DNA of 64,000 nt from contig NZ_JADBEK010000001.1 in the NCBI RefSeq assembly GCF_014873145.1, positions 4,092,001-4,156,000 of the forward strand. The letters run 5' to 3'. The notes under the pieces were generated by a model. It had not been told where the DNA came from. It ran no database searches and was given only the letters and a program-made list of their open reading frames with translations. The translations under genes and the position numbers were made by a program. The number at the start of each line of letters is the position of its first letter. Within the stretch, counting starts at the first letter, position 1. Below are positions 8,702-17,397 of this stretch, one piece after another. This DNA is from Nonomuraea angiospora. GTDB taxonomy: Bacteria; Actinomycetota; Actinomycetes; Streptosporangiales; Streptosporangiaceae.

Positions 8702-10108
8702 GTGACGCTTGCCACCTCTCGTGCGCCGACCGGCGCGGGCCGTTCCGGGCCCAGGCTGGCGCTCCTGGCGTTCACCCAGCTCATCGTGGCTCTCGACTAC
8801 AACATCGTTTACGTAGCGCTGCCCGACATCGGGACGGCGCTGGGCTTCAGCGCGCGATCCGTGCAGTGGGTGGTGAGCGCGTACGCCATCGGGCTCGGCG
8901 GGCTGCTGCTGCTCGGCGGCCGGGCCGTGGACAAGCTCGGCGCCCGGCGCACGTTCGTGCTCGGTCTGGCGCTGTACGGCGTGGCCTCCCTGGCCGGCGG
9001 GCTGGCCCCGGGCTCCGGCGTGCTGATCGCCGCCCGCGCCGTCCAGGGCGTCGGCGGCGCGCTGCTCACCCCGGCCACGCTCGCGCTGATCTACCGGGGG
9101 TTCGAGGAGGGGCCCGCGCGCAACCGGGCGCTGGGCGCCTGGGGCATGGCCGGCAGCGCCGGGCTGGCCGCCGGGTCCCTGCTGGGCGGTGTGCTCACCA
9201 GCGCCCTGGGCTGGGAGTGGGTGTTCTTCGTGAACGTCCCCCTGGCCGTCGGCGCCGTCCTCGCCGCACCCCGGCTGCTCCCCTCCGACGGCCCTCCCGC
9301 GTCCGGGCTGCGCGGGTTCGACGTGCCGGGCGCGCTGCTGGCGACGGCGGGGCCGACGCTGGTGGTGTTCGGCCTGGCGAGCGGGCCGGAGGCCGGATGG
9401 GGGTCGGTACGCGGCGCCGGCTCGCTGGTCGCGGGCCTGGCGCTGCTGGCTCTGCTGGTCCTGGTCGAGGCGCGCGGCCGGGATCCGCTGATCCCGCTGC
9501 GGCTGGTCCGGCGGCGCGGCCCGGCCACCACGATGGTGGTGATCGCCGTGTTCCAGGGCACGCTGGGCGGCGCCTACTACGTGCTCACCACGTACCTGCA
9601 GCCGGTCCTCGGCTACAGCGCCCTGGAGGCGGGGCTGACGTTCCTGCCGCTCACCCTCGTCTGCATGGCCGCCGCGATGAAGGCCGCGCCGGTGATGCTC
9701 GGCAGGTGGGGGATCCGTACGACGCTCAGCGTCGGCATGCTCGGCGCCGGAGCCGGGATCGCCGCGCTGACCGCGGGCATGCCCGCGGGCGGCGGCTTCT
9801 GGACGCTGATGCCGGGCAGCCTCGTCTGGGGATTCTTCGGCGGCGTGGCCTTCGTCGCCCTGTTCGCGGCGGCCGGCGCCGGGGTGGCGCCGGAGGCGCA
9901 GGGCGTCGCCTCGGGCCTGGCCAGCACGGCCAAGGAGGTCGGCGGCGCGATGGGGCTGGCGGTCTTCGTCGCCGTCGCCACCGCCTCCTCCGACCTGCTC
10001 GGCGGTCTGCACGCGGCCGGCTGGGCCGCCGCGGCCGCCACCGCACTGGGCGGCCTCGCCGCCCTGGCACTCGAACCGAACCGCACCACGGAAGGAATCA
10101 CGTCATGA
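8702..10108 (+). CDS. MFS drug exporter, DHA2 (14-TM) type
   Basis: A 468-residue proton-coupled efflux protein of the EmrB/QacA subfamily. The N-terminal helix carries ALDYNIVYVALPDIGTALGF (motif D1-like), followed by WVVSAYAIGLGGLLLLGGRAVDKLGARR with motif A, and RAVQGVGGALLTPATLALI with motif C. About 14 hydrophobic segments can be drawn. GTG at 8702 has GAGAGGGG about 10 nt upstream. It overlaps the next gene by 4 bp and is divergent from a TetR repressor, the standard arrangement for an inducible exporter. The substrate cannot be read from sequence. Confidence 0.9.
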   Translation: MTLATSRAPTGAGRSGPRLALLAFTQLIVALDYNIVYVALPDIGTALGFSARSVQWVVSAYAIGLGGLLLLGGRAVDKLGARRTFVLGLALYGVASLAGGLAPGSGVLIAARAVQGVGGALLTPATLALIYRGFEEGPARNRALGAWGMAGSAGLAAGSLLGGVLTSALGWEWVFFVNVPLAVGAVLAAPRLLPSDGPPASGLRGFDVPGALLATAGPTLVVFGLASGPEAGWGSVRGAGSLVAGLALLALLVLVEARGRDPLIPLRLVRRRGPATTMVVIAVFQGTLGGAYYVLTTYLQPVLGYSALEAGLTFLPLTLVCMAAAMKAAPVMLGRWGIRTTLSVGMLGAGAGIAALTAGMPAGGGFWTLMPGSLVWGFFGGVAFVALFAAAGAGVAPEAQGVASGLASTAKEVGGAMGLAVFVAVATASSDLLGGLHAAGWAAAAATALGGLAALALEPNRTTEGITS

Positions 10109-10449
10109 TCGACGACCTCATCGCCAAGTACCTGGACGTCTGGAACGAGCGCGACGCCGCCGCCCGGGACCTCCTGATCAAGACCGTGCTCACCGACGAC
10201 TCCGTCTACTCCGACCCCGACTACGCCGGGCTGCGCGGGCACGCGGAGCTGTCCGAGGCGATCGGCCGGGCCCAGGAGAACTTCGGGGACCTGGTGTTCA
10301 CCCTCGGCACGCTGATCGGCGCCCATCACGACACGGCGCTGTTCACCTGGAAGCTCGGCGCGCCGGGCTCGGAGACGCCGGTGGCCACCGGCTACGACGT
10401 CGTGGAGTTCGCGGGCGACCGCATCAGCCGCGTGGTCGGTTTCTTCTGA
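10105..10449 (+). CDS. NTF2-like/SnoaL-type small protein
   Basis: A 114-residue alpha+beta barrel protein of the NTF2/SnoaL superfamily, seen in MIDDLIAKYLDVWNERDAAAR, the DPDYAGLRGHAEL segment and the closing ATGYDVVEFAGDRISRVVGFF. ATG overlaps the exporter stop (ATGA), so the pair is co-translated. Such proteins are small-molecule isomerases, hydrolases or binding proteins. Here it may modify or carry the compound the exporter removes; that is inference from position. Confidence 0.8.
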   Translation: MIDDLIAKYLDVWNERDAAARDLLIKTVLTDDSVYSDPDYAGLRGHAELSEAIGRAQENFGDLVFTLGTLIGAHHDTALFTWKLGAPGSETPVATGYDVVEFAGDRISRVVGFF

Positions 10450-10460
10450 CGAGACCGCCT

Positions 10461-10506
10461 TGTCAGGCTGGATTGACAGCGGCTCGCGTGTCAGTCTAGC
10501 TTGACA
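10461..10506 (+). promoter_or_regulatory. Promoter with two 18-bp palindromic operators
   Basis: Two imperfect palindromes, TGTCAGGCTGGATTGACA (10461-10478) and TGTCAGTCTAGCTTGACA (10489-10506), start 28 bp apart. The first ends in a -35 TTGACA (10473-10478) and the second covers a -10 TAGCTT (10497-10502), placing the transcript start at or beside ATG 10510. A repressor bound here would block the promoter. Confidence 0.65.
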
Positions 10507-10509
10507 AGC

Positions 10510-11235
10510 ATGCGAACTCTCACACCTGCGGGCCCCGCCCCCATCGCGGGGCCCGGCGACCCGACGCCCAGGCGGCTGCTGCTGTGCGGGGTGGTCGCCG
10601 GGCCGCTGTTCGTCGTCGCGTTCCTCGTCCAGGGCGCCCTCCGCCCCCACTACGACCCGCTGCGCCACCCGGTCAGCTCGCTCGCGCTCGGGCCGGGCGG
10701 CTGGGTGCAGGCGGTCACCTTCGTCGTGGCCGGTCTCCTGACGCTGGCCTTCGCCGCCGGGCTGCGGCGGGCGCTCCGGAGGGTCTGGGGCCCGGTCCTG
10801 GTGGGGGTCTGGGGCGGCGGCCTGGTGGGGGCCGGGCTGTTCACCACCGACCCGGTGAGCGGCTATCCCCCGGGCACTCCTGGCCTGCTGCCCGAGTACG
10901 GCAGCACGCACGCGGCGCTGCACGACTACCTCTCGCTGGCGGGATTCGTGGCATTGATCGCGGCCTGCCTGGTCTTCGCGGTCGGGTTCGCGAGGAAGCG
11001 GGAGCTCGGGTGGGCGGCGTACTCGGCCGCCAGCGGGGCCGGGTTCACCGTGGCGATGGCACTGGCCACGATCGCCTTCAGCCAGGCCCCGGCACTGGTC
11101 GCCCACGGCGGGCTCTACCAGCGCGTCGCGATCACCATCGGCTGGGCCTGGCTGACCCTGCTGGCCCTCCGGACGCTCAGGCGGCGACCCGCCGGGCGGC
11201 GAACAGCAGCAGGACGACCGCGCCGACCGTCATGA
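10510..11235 (+). CDS. DUF998 family membrane protein
   Basis: A 241-residue integral membrane protein of the DUF998 type. LRHPVSSLALGPGGWVQAVTFVVAGLL is the family signature, followed by about six hydrophobic helices and a short basic C-terminus. A TTG at 10501 is possible, but ATG at 10510 sits 7 nt after a -10 box, so I take it as a leaderless start. The promoter carries two palindromes, implying specific repression. The last 59 bp overlap the convergent gene on the other strand; this basic tail (RRRPAGRRTAAGRPRRPS) may not be conserved. Function unknown. Confidence 0.82.
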   Translation: MRTLTPAGPAPIAGPGDPTPRRLLLCGVVAGPLFVVAFLVQGALRPHYDPLRHPVSSLALGPGGWVQAVTFVVAGLLTLAFAAGLRRALRRVWGPVLVGVWGGGLVGAGLFTTDPVSGYPPGTPGLLPEYGSTHAALHDYLSLAGFVALIAACLVFAVGFARKRELGWAAYSAASGAGFTVAMALATIAFSQAPALVAHGGLYQRVAITIGWAWLTLLALRTLRRRPAGRRTAAGRPRRPS

Positions 11236-12184
11236 CCGCGTTGCTGGTCAGGTCGGCCGCCGGGCTCGCGGGCACGATCACCTTCCACGGGAACGAGTGC
11301 CACGCGTACGTGAGCATCGCCCCCGCCGCGAGCGCCAGCCGGTGCGCGTCCGACCAGCCGGACCGATGCGACCAGCGCCTCACCAGGGCGCCGACCCCGG
11401 CGAACAGCGCCAGATAGAGCAGCACGCTCAGCCACGCCGGGACGGCCAGCGCGGCCAGCCAGGGCGACAGGCCCGTGGGGTCGCACGCGTAGAGGAGCAC
11501 GAAGAGCGCACCGGCCACCAGGGCGAACGCGAACACCGCCCACGGGCCGGGCACGGCGCCCTCGACCGTGGGGGCGCCGCGGCGCAGGCGCAGGCCGAGC
11601 ACGATGAGCGCGACGACCAGCACGCCGGCGCCGGCGTACTGGATGGGAGTGGCGAACCAGCCGCCGTACATCCCGGTGCCGACGGCGCCCAGCACGAAGA
11701 AGACCGCGAAGACCGCCGAGACGACCCGGAGCCCGGTCTTTCCCAGCCAGGGCGTGGTGCGGCGCGATCCGGCGAGCGTCTCCACGACCGCGATCGGGAC
11801 GCTGATGCTCCAGATCGTGTGCACGCCCGCCATGAACATCAGCCAGGGCACCCCGGTCCCCAGCGCGGGAACGTAGCCGTAGTCGAGGATGCGCACGCCG
11901 TACCAGCTCTGGTTCCAGAGCGTCTGGGTGAAGAACGCCTCCTCGAACACCCCGTACGCCAGCGCCCACGCCAGGATCGCCGGCCATCCGCGCCCGGTCC
12001 GCCGGGCGACCTCGCGGATGGCCAGCGCGCCGGCGCCGTACAGGAAGGTCGTGGAGATCAGCGTCACGACCTCGGTGATCGCGATGTTCCCCATGAGGAA
12101 CTCGGCGGTCAGGGGCGCCACGAACCACAGCCCGATCGCGGGCGCCACGCGAGCGAGCAAGGGCATCTGATGAGTCGTTGCCAC
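11177..12184 (-). CDS. Polytopic membrane protein of unknown function
   Basis: A 335-residue protein with about nine hydrophobic segments. I do not recognise the family with certainty. An EEAFFTQ motif within a helix and an HTIWS motif later resemble the spacing of CAAX-type membrane proteases, but the signature is incomplete, so I make no enzymatic claim. The GTG start at 12184 has GGAGGT only one base upstream, unusually close; ATG at 12166 is the alternative. Upstream DNA is unusually AT-rich with a palindrome, suggesting a regulated promoter. It converges on the DUF998 gene with 59 bp of coding overlap. Confidence 0.75.
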   Translation of the reverse strand: MATTHQMPLLARVAPAIGLWFVAPLTAEFLMGNIAITEVVTLISTTFLYGAGALAIREVARRTGRGWPAILAWALAYGVFEEAFFTQTLWNQSWYGVRILDYGYVPALGTGVPWLMFMAGVHTIWSISVPIAVVETLAGSRRTTPWLGKTGLRVVSAVFAVFFVLGAVGTGMYGGWFATPIQYAGAGVLVVALIVLGLRLRRGAPTVEGAVPGPWAVFAFALVAGALFVLLYACDPTGLSPWLAALAVPAWLSVLLYLALFAGVGALVRRWSHRSGWSDAHRLALAAGAMLTYAWHSFPWKVIVPASPAADLTSNAVMTVGAVVLLLFAARRVAA

Positions 12185-12214
12185 GACCTCCAGATAACAC
12201 CACTTCGAGTAAAC

Positions 12215-12246
12215 TTACAACTGATGTAAATATATTCATGATGTAA
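12215..12246 (-). promoter_or_regulatory. AT-rich promoter with TTACA-N5-TGTAA palindrome
   Basis: TTACA at 12215-12219 and TGTAA at 12225-12229 form a 15-bp palindrome, and GATGTAA recurs at 12240-12246. The block from about 12205 to 12250 is far more AT-rich than its surroundings. It lies 31 bp ahead of the minus-strand gene at 12184 and is a plausible TetR- or MarR-type operator. Confidence 0.5.
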
Positions 12247-12256
12247 CAACGACGAA

Positions 12257-12323
12257 GGGCCCGGCCTCGCGGGAGGCCGGGCCCTCGGGTGCAGGCGCCT
12301 TCGGAGGGGAGGGGAAAGGCGCC
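12257..12323 (-). terminator. Double hairpin terminator of the symporter operon
   Basis: A 12-bp stem (12257-12268 with 12273-12284, GGGCCCGGCCTC and complement) with a GCGG loop, preceded on the minus strand by a second stem GGCGCCTT/AAGGCGCC (12294-12301 with 12316-12323). Both lie directly after the symporter stop at 12337. The T-tract is weak. Confidence 0.65.
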
Positions 12324-12336
12324 TTCAGGGGGAACG

Positions 12337-13977
12337 TCAGTGCTCGGTCGCCTTCTCCGCGCCGACGCCGGTGAGAGAGCGGACCTCCATCTCGGCGTAC
12401 TTCGCCGCGTTGTACTCCTTGCTGAGGATCGTGCCGAGCCACCCGCACAGGAAGCCGATCGGGATCGACAGGATGCCGGGGTTGCTCAGCGGGAACCAGT
12501 GGAAGTCCACGCCGACGATCAGCGCGCTCGGCTTGACGCCGGCCGGGGGCGGCGGCGCCGAGACCACCGGCGAGAAGATGACCAGGACCAGGGCCGAGAT
12601 CAGGCCGCCGTAGATGGCCGAGACCGCGCCCGTCGTGTTGAACCGCTTCCAGAACAGGCTGTAGAGGATCGCGGGCAGGTTGGCCGAGGCCGCGACGGCG
12701 AAGGCCAGGGCGACCAGGAAGGCCACGTTCTGGCCCTGGGCCAGGATGCCCAGGCCGATCGCGACGGCGCCGATGACCAGGGCGGACACGCGCGCCACCA
12801 CGACCTCCTGGCGCTCGCTGGCCTGGCCGCGCTTGAAGACGTGCGCGTACAGGTCGTGCGAGAAGCTGGAGGAGGAGGCCAGCGTGAGGCCCGCGACGAC
12901 GGCGAGGATCGTGGCGAAGGCGACGGCGCCGATGAGCGCCAGCAGGACCGTGCCGCCGACCGCGCCGAAGATCTCCTGGCCGACGCGTTCGGCCAGCATC
13001 GGCGCGGCCGTGTTGCCCGCCGCGTCACCGGCGACGATCGCGGACTTGCCGACCAGGGCCGCGGCGCCGAAGCCGAGGACGAGGGTCAGCAGGTAGAACA
13101 CGCCGATGATGCCGATGCCCCACAGGACCGACTTGCGGGCGTCCTTGGCGGTGGGGACGGTGTAGAAGCGGATGAGGATGTGCGGCAGGCCCGCGGTGCC
13201 GAGCACCAGCGCCAGGCCCAGGCTGATGAGGTCGATCTTGCCGGCCAGACCCTGGGCCTCGGTGCCGTACTTCAGGCCGGGGATCAGGAAGCTGCCCGGG
13301 TTCGCCTTGGGGCCGCTGGTGGTGGCGGCCTGGCCGAGCAGGGCCGACAGGTTGAAGCCGAACTTGCCCAGCACCAGCACCGTCACCAGCGCGGCGCCGC
13401 CCATCAGCAGCACGGCCTTGACGATCTGCACCCAGGTGGTGCCCTTCATGCCGCCGAAGACCACGTAGACGATCATCAGCGCGCCCACGCCGACGATGGT
13501 CCACGCCTTGCCCGCCGGGGAGGTGATGCCGAGCAGCAGGCCGACCAGCGCGCCCGCGCCGACCATCTGGGCCAGCAGGTAGAAGATGCTGACCACGATG
13601 GTGGACACGCCCGCCGCCGTGCGCACGGGACGCGGGCTCATCCGGAAGGCCAGCACGTCGGCCATGGTGAACTTGCCCGAGTTCCGCATCAGCTCGGCGA
13701 CCAGCAGCAGCGCGACCAGCCACGCCACCAGGAAGCCGATCGAGTACAGGAACCCGTCGTAGCCCGACAGCGCGATGATGCCGGCGATGCCGAGGAAGGA
13801 GGCCGCCGACATGTAGTCGCCGCCGATGGCCAGCCCGTTCTGCACGCCGGTGAACGACCGGCCGCCGGCGTAGTAGTCGGCGGCCGTCTTGGTCTGCCGG
13901 CTCGCCCAGAAGGTGATCCCCAGCGTGGCGGCGACGAAGGTGAGGAAGAGGATCATCCCCAGGGTGTGGGAGCTCAC
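12337..13977 (-). CDS. actP: Cation/acetate symporter, SSS family
   Basis: Sodium:solute symporter of 546 residues, closest in style to ActP, which takes up acetate and other short carboxylates with Na+. Visible features: ASRQTKTAADYYAGGRSFTGVQNGLAIGGDYMSAASFLGIAG (TM1 unwound region), PHILIRFYTVPTAKDARKSV and FATILAVVAGLTLASSSSFSHDLY, all SSS signatures; 13 helices can be drawn. It overlaps the upstream DUF485 gene by 4 bp, the usual yjcH-actP pairing. Acetate specificity is inferred from the DUF485 partner, not proven. A second SSS/DUF485 pair lies at 24797-26780. Confidence 0.88.
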   Translation of the reverse strand: MSSHTLGMILFLTFVAATLGITFWASRQTKTAADYYAGGRSFTGVQNGLAIGGDYMSAASFLGIAGIIALSGYDGFLYSIGFLVAWLVALLLVAELMRNSGKFTMADVLAFRMSPRPVRTAAGVSTIVVSIFYLLAQMVGAGALVGLLLGITSPAGKAWTIVGVGALMIVYVVFGGMKGTTWVQIVKAVLLMGGAALVTVLVLGKFGFNLSALLGQAATTSGPKANPGSFLIPGLKYGTEAQGLAGKIDLISLGLALVLGTAGLPHILIRFYTVPTAKDARKSVLWGIGIIGVFYLLTLVLGFGAAALVGKSAIVAGDAAGNTAAPMLAERVGQEIFGAVGGTVLLALIGAVAFATILAVVAGLTLASSSSFSHDLYAHVFKRGQASERQEVVVARVSALVIGAVAIGLGILAQGQNVAFLVALAFAVAASANLPAILYSLFWKRFNTTGAVSAIYGGLISALVLVIFSPVVSAPPPPAGVKPSALIVGVDFHWFPLSNPGILSIPIGFLCGWLGTILSKEYNAAKYAEMEVRSLTGVGAEKATEH

Positions 13978-14303
13978 TTGGTCTTCTCCTCAACCTCGTG
14001 GCGGAGCTTGTCGGCGATCGGGTCGAGCTTCTTCTCGGCGTGCCTGGCGTACGCCCACGCGATGAGGAACGTGGAGACGAACTGCAGCAAACCGAAGACG
14101 AGGCCGACGTTGATCTCGCCGAGCAGCTTGATCCCCATGAAGCCGCGCGCCCATCCGGACAGCACCACGTAGAGCAGGTACCACACGAGGAACGCCACGG
14201 TCATCGGGAACGTCCAGGCGCGGAATCGCCGTTTCAGATCCTGGAACTCACTGCTCTCCTGAACTTCCTCATAGACCGATGCGTCATGTTCTTTAGTAGT
14301 CAC
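13974..14303 (-). CDS. DUF485 membrane protein (YjcH-like)
   Basis: A 109-residue two-helix membrane protein of the DUF485 family, the small partner normally encoded just before ActP symporters. EFQDLKRRFRAWTFPMTVAFLVWYLLYVVLS and INVGLVFGLLQFVSTFLIAWAYA are the two helices. The frame is open to 14348, but GTG at 14303 follows GGAGGT and gives the normal length. A CRP-like palindrome lies 12 nt upstream. Its stop overlaps the symporter start by 4 bp. Confidence 0.88.
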   Translation of the reverse strand: MTTKEHDASVYEEVQESSEFQDLKRRFRAWTFPMTVAFLVWYLLYVVLSGWARGFMGIKLLGEINVGLVFGLLQFVSTFLIAWAYARHAEKKLDPIADKLRHEVEEKTK

Positions 14304-14314
14304 GAGACCTCCAC

Positions 14315-14330
14315 TGTGATGCGGATCACG
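14315..14330 (-). promoter_or_regulatory. CRP/GlxR-type site before the acetate symporter operon
   Basis: TGTGATGCGGATCACG on the plus strand is TGTGA-N6-TCAC(G), one base from the symmetric CRP consensus. A possible -10 box TACGTT (minus strand, 14334-14339) places the transcript start inside the site, which would suit repression. Confidence 0.55.
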
Positions 14331-14468
14331 CCCAACGTAAGAGCGCAACCTACCCGGCGTGGAGGTCCCTGGTGACGTTGTTCGGCGAGTCGCTGGGCTC
14401 CGGCGATTAGTTGGGAATGACTTGCGGTGAAAGGTCTGTTGCGTGCGACGAGCGGTTGGGCGCGCCTT

Positions 14469-17303
14469 TCATCGGGGTGCTTCCACGGAGAGCGCGAACA
14501 GGTGGAGCTGGGGCCGGGTGAGCGCGGGCAGGCTGAGCGAGCGCAGCTCCCTGGCCGGGTCGAGCGCCGCCTGCACCTCGAACAGCCCGACCCGCAGCGA
14601 GTTGGCGCCCGTGCGGCCGTGGCGGTGGGTGCAGCGGATCACCTCTGAGGCCCCCGCCCCGGGCTGGCCGCCCCAGTCGGGCAGGACGAACGGCACCTGG
14701 GCGGTGGTCCCGTCGGCGTACGTGGCGGTCAGCGCGGAGGTGAGGACCCCGGAGCTGGCCGCGCCCAGGAGCCGGACCTTGGCGTACTTCCCGGACGGCA
14801 CGGCGATCGTCTGCCCCTGGCCGGCGACGTTGTTCCTGGCCGCGTCCCCGTACGCGGGGAAGGCGAAGCTCAGGCCCTCGTGGACGAGCGGCCCGGCGGG
14901 CGGCAGCTCCTCGGCCGGATAGGTGTAGCCGGACCCGTCGAAGTCGCCGTCCGCCATCGCCTCGTGCGTGGAGACGCCGTCGTTGTCGAAGTACGCCGAC
15001 AGGTCCACCGGCGTGGTGGGCCCGGGAGGCGGGATCGGCGGCAGCCCCCAGGCGTCCCCGGGCTTGCTCACCGGCACAGGTCCGATGACCGGGTCGGGCC
15101 GCGCGCCCGTGTGGACGAGCACCTCGTCCCCCTTGCCCAGGGCGATCTCCACGACGCCCTCGCCCAGGTCCTTCACCCGGGCGGGACGGCCGTCGGGCAG
15201 CACGGCGGTGACCGGCCCGTCGAGCCCGTGCTTGAGCCGCAGCGGCGCCCCCGCCAGGCTCCTGACGCGGATGAACGAGGTGCGGCCGCCCTTGCGCACG
15301 GCCGAGACCAGGAACGCGCCCTGGGTCCGGAAGTCGTGGATCGCGACGTCCGCCCATGAGGCGGGCACGGCCGGGAAGACGCGGACGATCCCGCCCCAGC
15401 TCTGGCAGAGCAGGTCGTGGAGGGACTGGGCGGCCGACAGCGGCGTCTCGATGACCGGCCCGGCCTCGGCGTAGTGGGTGTTGGCCGTGCACGGGTAGCG
15501 GCTGGCCGGGTCGAAGAAGCGCTCCAGGTAGGACAGCGCGGTGTCGCCCCGGCCCATCATGGCGTAGAGCGAGGCGGCGCCGGTGTAGCTGTAGCCGCGG
15601 TGCGCGCCCGTCAGCGACTGCCAGTGGGCGACCGACTTCTCGATCAGCTCGCGCTGCTCCGGCTGGTCCCAGTTGACCAGATAGAGGGGGTAGATCATGA
15701 GGAGGTGGGAGTAGTGGCGGTGCGACTGCGCGTACGGCGTGCTCGCGCCGATCATGAACCCGTCGGCGTCGGCCGGGTAGTCCACGAGCGTGGCCAGCAC
15801 CTCCCGCCACTTCGCCTTCAGCGGGTCGTCGATCCCGAGCCGCTCGGCCGACTCGATCAGCGTCCGGCAGCCCCACCGGATCAGCGCCAGGTCGTAGTTG
15901 GTGTCCTGGGGCGGGGTGACCGGGTATTCCGGTGAGAGCGTGCTGGGCAGGTGCAACCTGCCGTCCGCGCCGGCGGCCAGGAAGTGCAGGTAGTAGTTGA
16001 CCGCCCGCCGCAGCAGCGGGAAGACCGTGTCGCGCAGCAGCCTGTCGTCCATGGTGTGCCGGTAGGTGAGCCACACGTTGTGCAGCGCCCACGTGAGGTC
16101 GCCCACCTCCGCGCCCGTGCCGGGCGTGCCGACGCTCCGGTTGCCGAACATGTCGGAGCTGCGTCCCACCCCGGCCGAGTCGGCGCGGTAGGCGGCGGGC
16201 ACGTTGGCGACGAGCTGGTCGCGGTTGCGGTCGAGCGTGCTGGTGAGCGAGTCGAGCTCCAGGTGGTTGGAGCCGTGGATGAGCCAGTACTCGAGCTGCA
16301 CGTTGAGGTTCCACCACACCGCCGGCCACGGGGTGGACTCCAGCCAGGGGCCGGTGGTGGCCATGACCGGGCCGCCCGTCCGGCTGGCGGAGGCGACCTT
16401 GTAGAGCTGGATCCAGTAGAAGCTCTGCAGCCGCTGGTCGGGCAGGGAGACGAAGCTCTTGCCGTAGAAGTCGTGCCACCAGTCGCGGTGCCGCTTCTTC
16501 ATGGTCCCGTACGGCGGCGCGTTCCGGATCCTGGCGAGCGCGCTCTCCTGGGCCTCGGTCGCCGACGGGAAGGTGTGGCCCACGGTGACCAGGAGCGTCC
16601 CGTCCTTGACGCGGTAGGCGGTGGCGGTCTGGCCGCCGCCGGTCAGCGGCTGGAGCACCTGCTCGACGTCGCCGGCGGTCGCGGTGGTCCAGGCCGGGTT
16701 GGGCGTGTAGCCGCTGGGCGGGGCCTCGGAGAGCGATCGGGGGCTGACGGCCTCCTCGGGGTGGAAGGTCCAGCGGACCTGCTCCTCGCCCCCGGCCTCC
16801 ACCTTGGCGACGAGCACTTCGTCGTGGATGAACGCGGAGAAGGACAGCTTGCCCTTGTCCGTGGTGACGGTGCCGGTGACCTCGGCGTCCCACAGGCTGA
16901 GCCGCCAGTCGACGGCCGTGATCGTGCCGACGGGGTCGAGGGTGACGTGGCCGACGGGCAGGCGGCAGGTGCCCCAGCCGCTGCCGAACTGGGGGCGGTG
17001 GTCCTGGACGCGGCCGTGCTGGACGGTGAAGCGGATCTTGTTCTGGCCGGGCTCCTGGTAGACCATGCTGCCCAGCAGGCCGTCCCCGAGGAACGGGCCC
17101 TCGTACCAGGTCCTGGGCATCCTGCCCCAGAGCAGGTCCTGGGCCTTCAAGAACTCGGCCCAGGGCACGCGCTGCCGGAGCTGCCAGCCCGGGGCCGCCC
17201 CGGCGTGCTCGGTCGTGGCGAGCGCCGGGGCGGCGGGGACGAGGGCGAGACCTAAGCCGCCGAGCACGGCACGGCGGGTCGGATCGCCGGAGGGGGGTGT
17301 CAT
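14469..17303 (-). CDS. Secreted GH95-type glycosidase (alpha-L-fucosidase family)
   Basis: A 944-residue exported glycosidase. The N-terminus has a twin-arginine leader (DPTRRAVLGGLGLALVPAAP, ALA cleavage). The central (alpha/alpha)6 region matches GH95: WHDFYGKSFVSLPD, ESTPWPAVWWNLNVQLEYW, LTWALHNVWLTYRHT and the hallmark HRHYSHLLMIYPLY near residue 527. GH95 enzymes act on alpha-L-fucosides or alpha-L-galactosides. After about residue 770 a beta-sandwich domain (YFDNDGVSTHEAMADGDFDG) resembles carbohydrate-binding modules. ATG at 17303 follows GAGGT at good spacing; an in-frame GTG is 12 nt upstream. It lies downstream of two sugar permeases and a binding protein on the same strand, so the released sugar is probably imported by that transporter. 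Confidence 0.82.
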   Translation of the reverse strand: MTPPSGDPTRRAVLGGLGLALVPAAPALATTEHAGAAPGWQLRQRVPWAEFLKAQDLLWGRMPRTWYEGPFLGDGLLGSMVYQEPGQNKIRFTVQHGRVQDHRPQFGSGWGTCRLPVGHVTLDPVGTITAVDWRLSLWDAEVTGTVTTDKGKLSFSAFIHDEVLVAKVEAGGEEQVRWTFHPEEAVSPRSLSEAPPSGYTPNPAWTTATAGDVEQVLQPLTGGGQTATAYRVKDGTLLVTVGHTFPSATEAQESALARIRNAPPYGTMKKRHRDWWHDFYGKSFVSLPDQRLQSFYWIQLYKVASASRTGGPVMATTGPWLESTPWPAVWWNLNVQLEYWLIHGSNHLELDSLTSTLDRNRDQLVANVPAAYRADSAGVGRSSDMFGNRSVGTPGTGAEVGDLTWALHNVWLTYRHTMDDRLLRDTVFPLLRRAVNYYLHFLAAGADGRLHLPSTLSPEYPVTPPQDTNYDLALIRWGCRTLIESAERLGIDDPLKAKWREVLATLVDYPADADGFMIGASTPYAQSHRHYSHLLMIYPLYLVNWDQPEQRELIEKSVAHWQSLTGAHRGYSYTGAASLYAMMGRGDTALSYLERFFDPASRYPCTANTHYAEAGPVIETPLSAAQSLHDLLCQSWGGIVRVFPAVPASWADVAIHDFRTQGAFLVSAVRKGGRTSFIRVRSLAGAPLRLKHGLDGPVTAVLPDGRPARVKDLGEGVVEIALGKGDEVLVHTGARPDPVIGPVPVSKPGDAWGLPPIPPPGPTTPVDLSAYFDNDGVSTHEAMADGDFDGSGYTYPAEELPPAGPLVHEGLSFAFPAYGDAARNNVAGQGQTIAVPSGKYAKVRLLGAASSGVLTSALTATYADGTTAQVPFVLPDWGGQPGAGASEVIRCTHRHGRTGANSLRVGLFEVQAALDPARELRSLSLPALTRPQLHLFALSVEAPR

Positions 17304-17397
17304 ACGGGACCTCACAGACGAGACATCGGGTCTTTCGCCTGTATGACACGCAAGATGACCTTAGTCAAGGGCGGTCAACCGAAATTCATCGGATGCA

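Noticed and set aside
12289..14172. Plus-strand frame of 627 codons opposite the acetate symporter
   Set aside because: Asp/Gln/Arg-rich antisense product with no domain; the symporter frame is certain.
14407..17349. Minus-strand frame of 980 codons overlapping the GH95 gene
   Set aside because: Another phase of the GH95 gene; the translation is Pro/Arg-rich without motifs, while the GH95 frame has signal peptide and HRHYSH motif.
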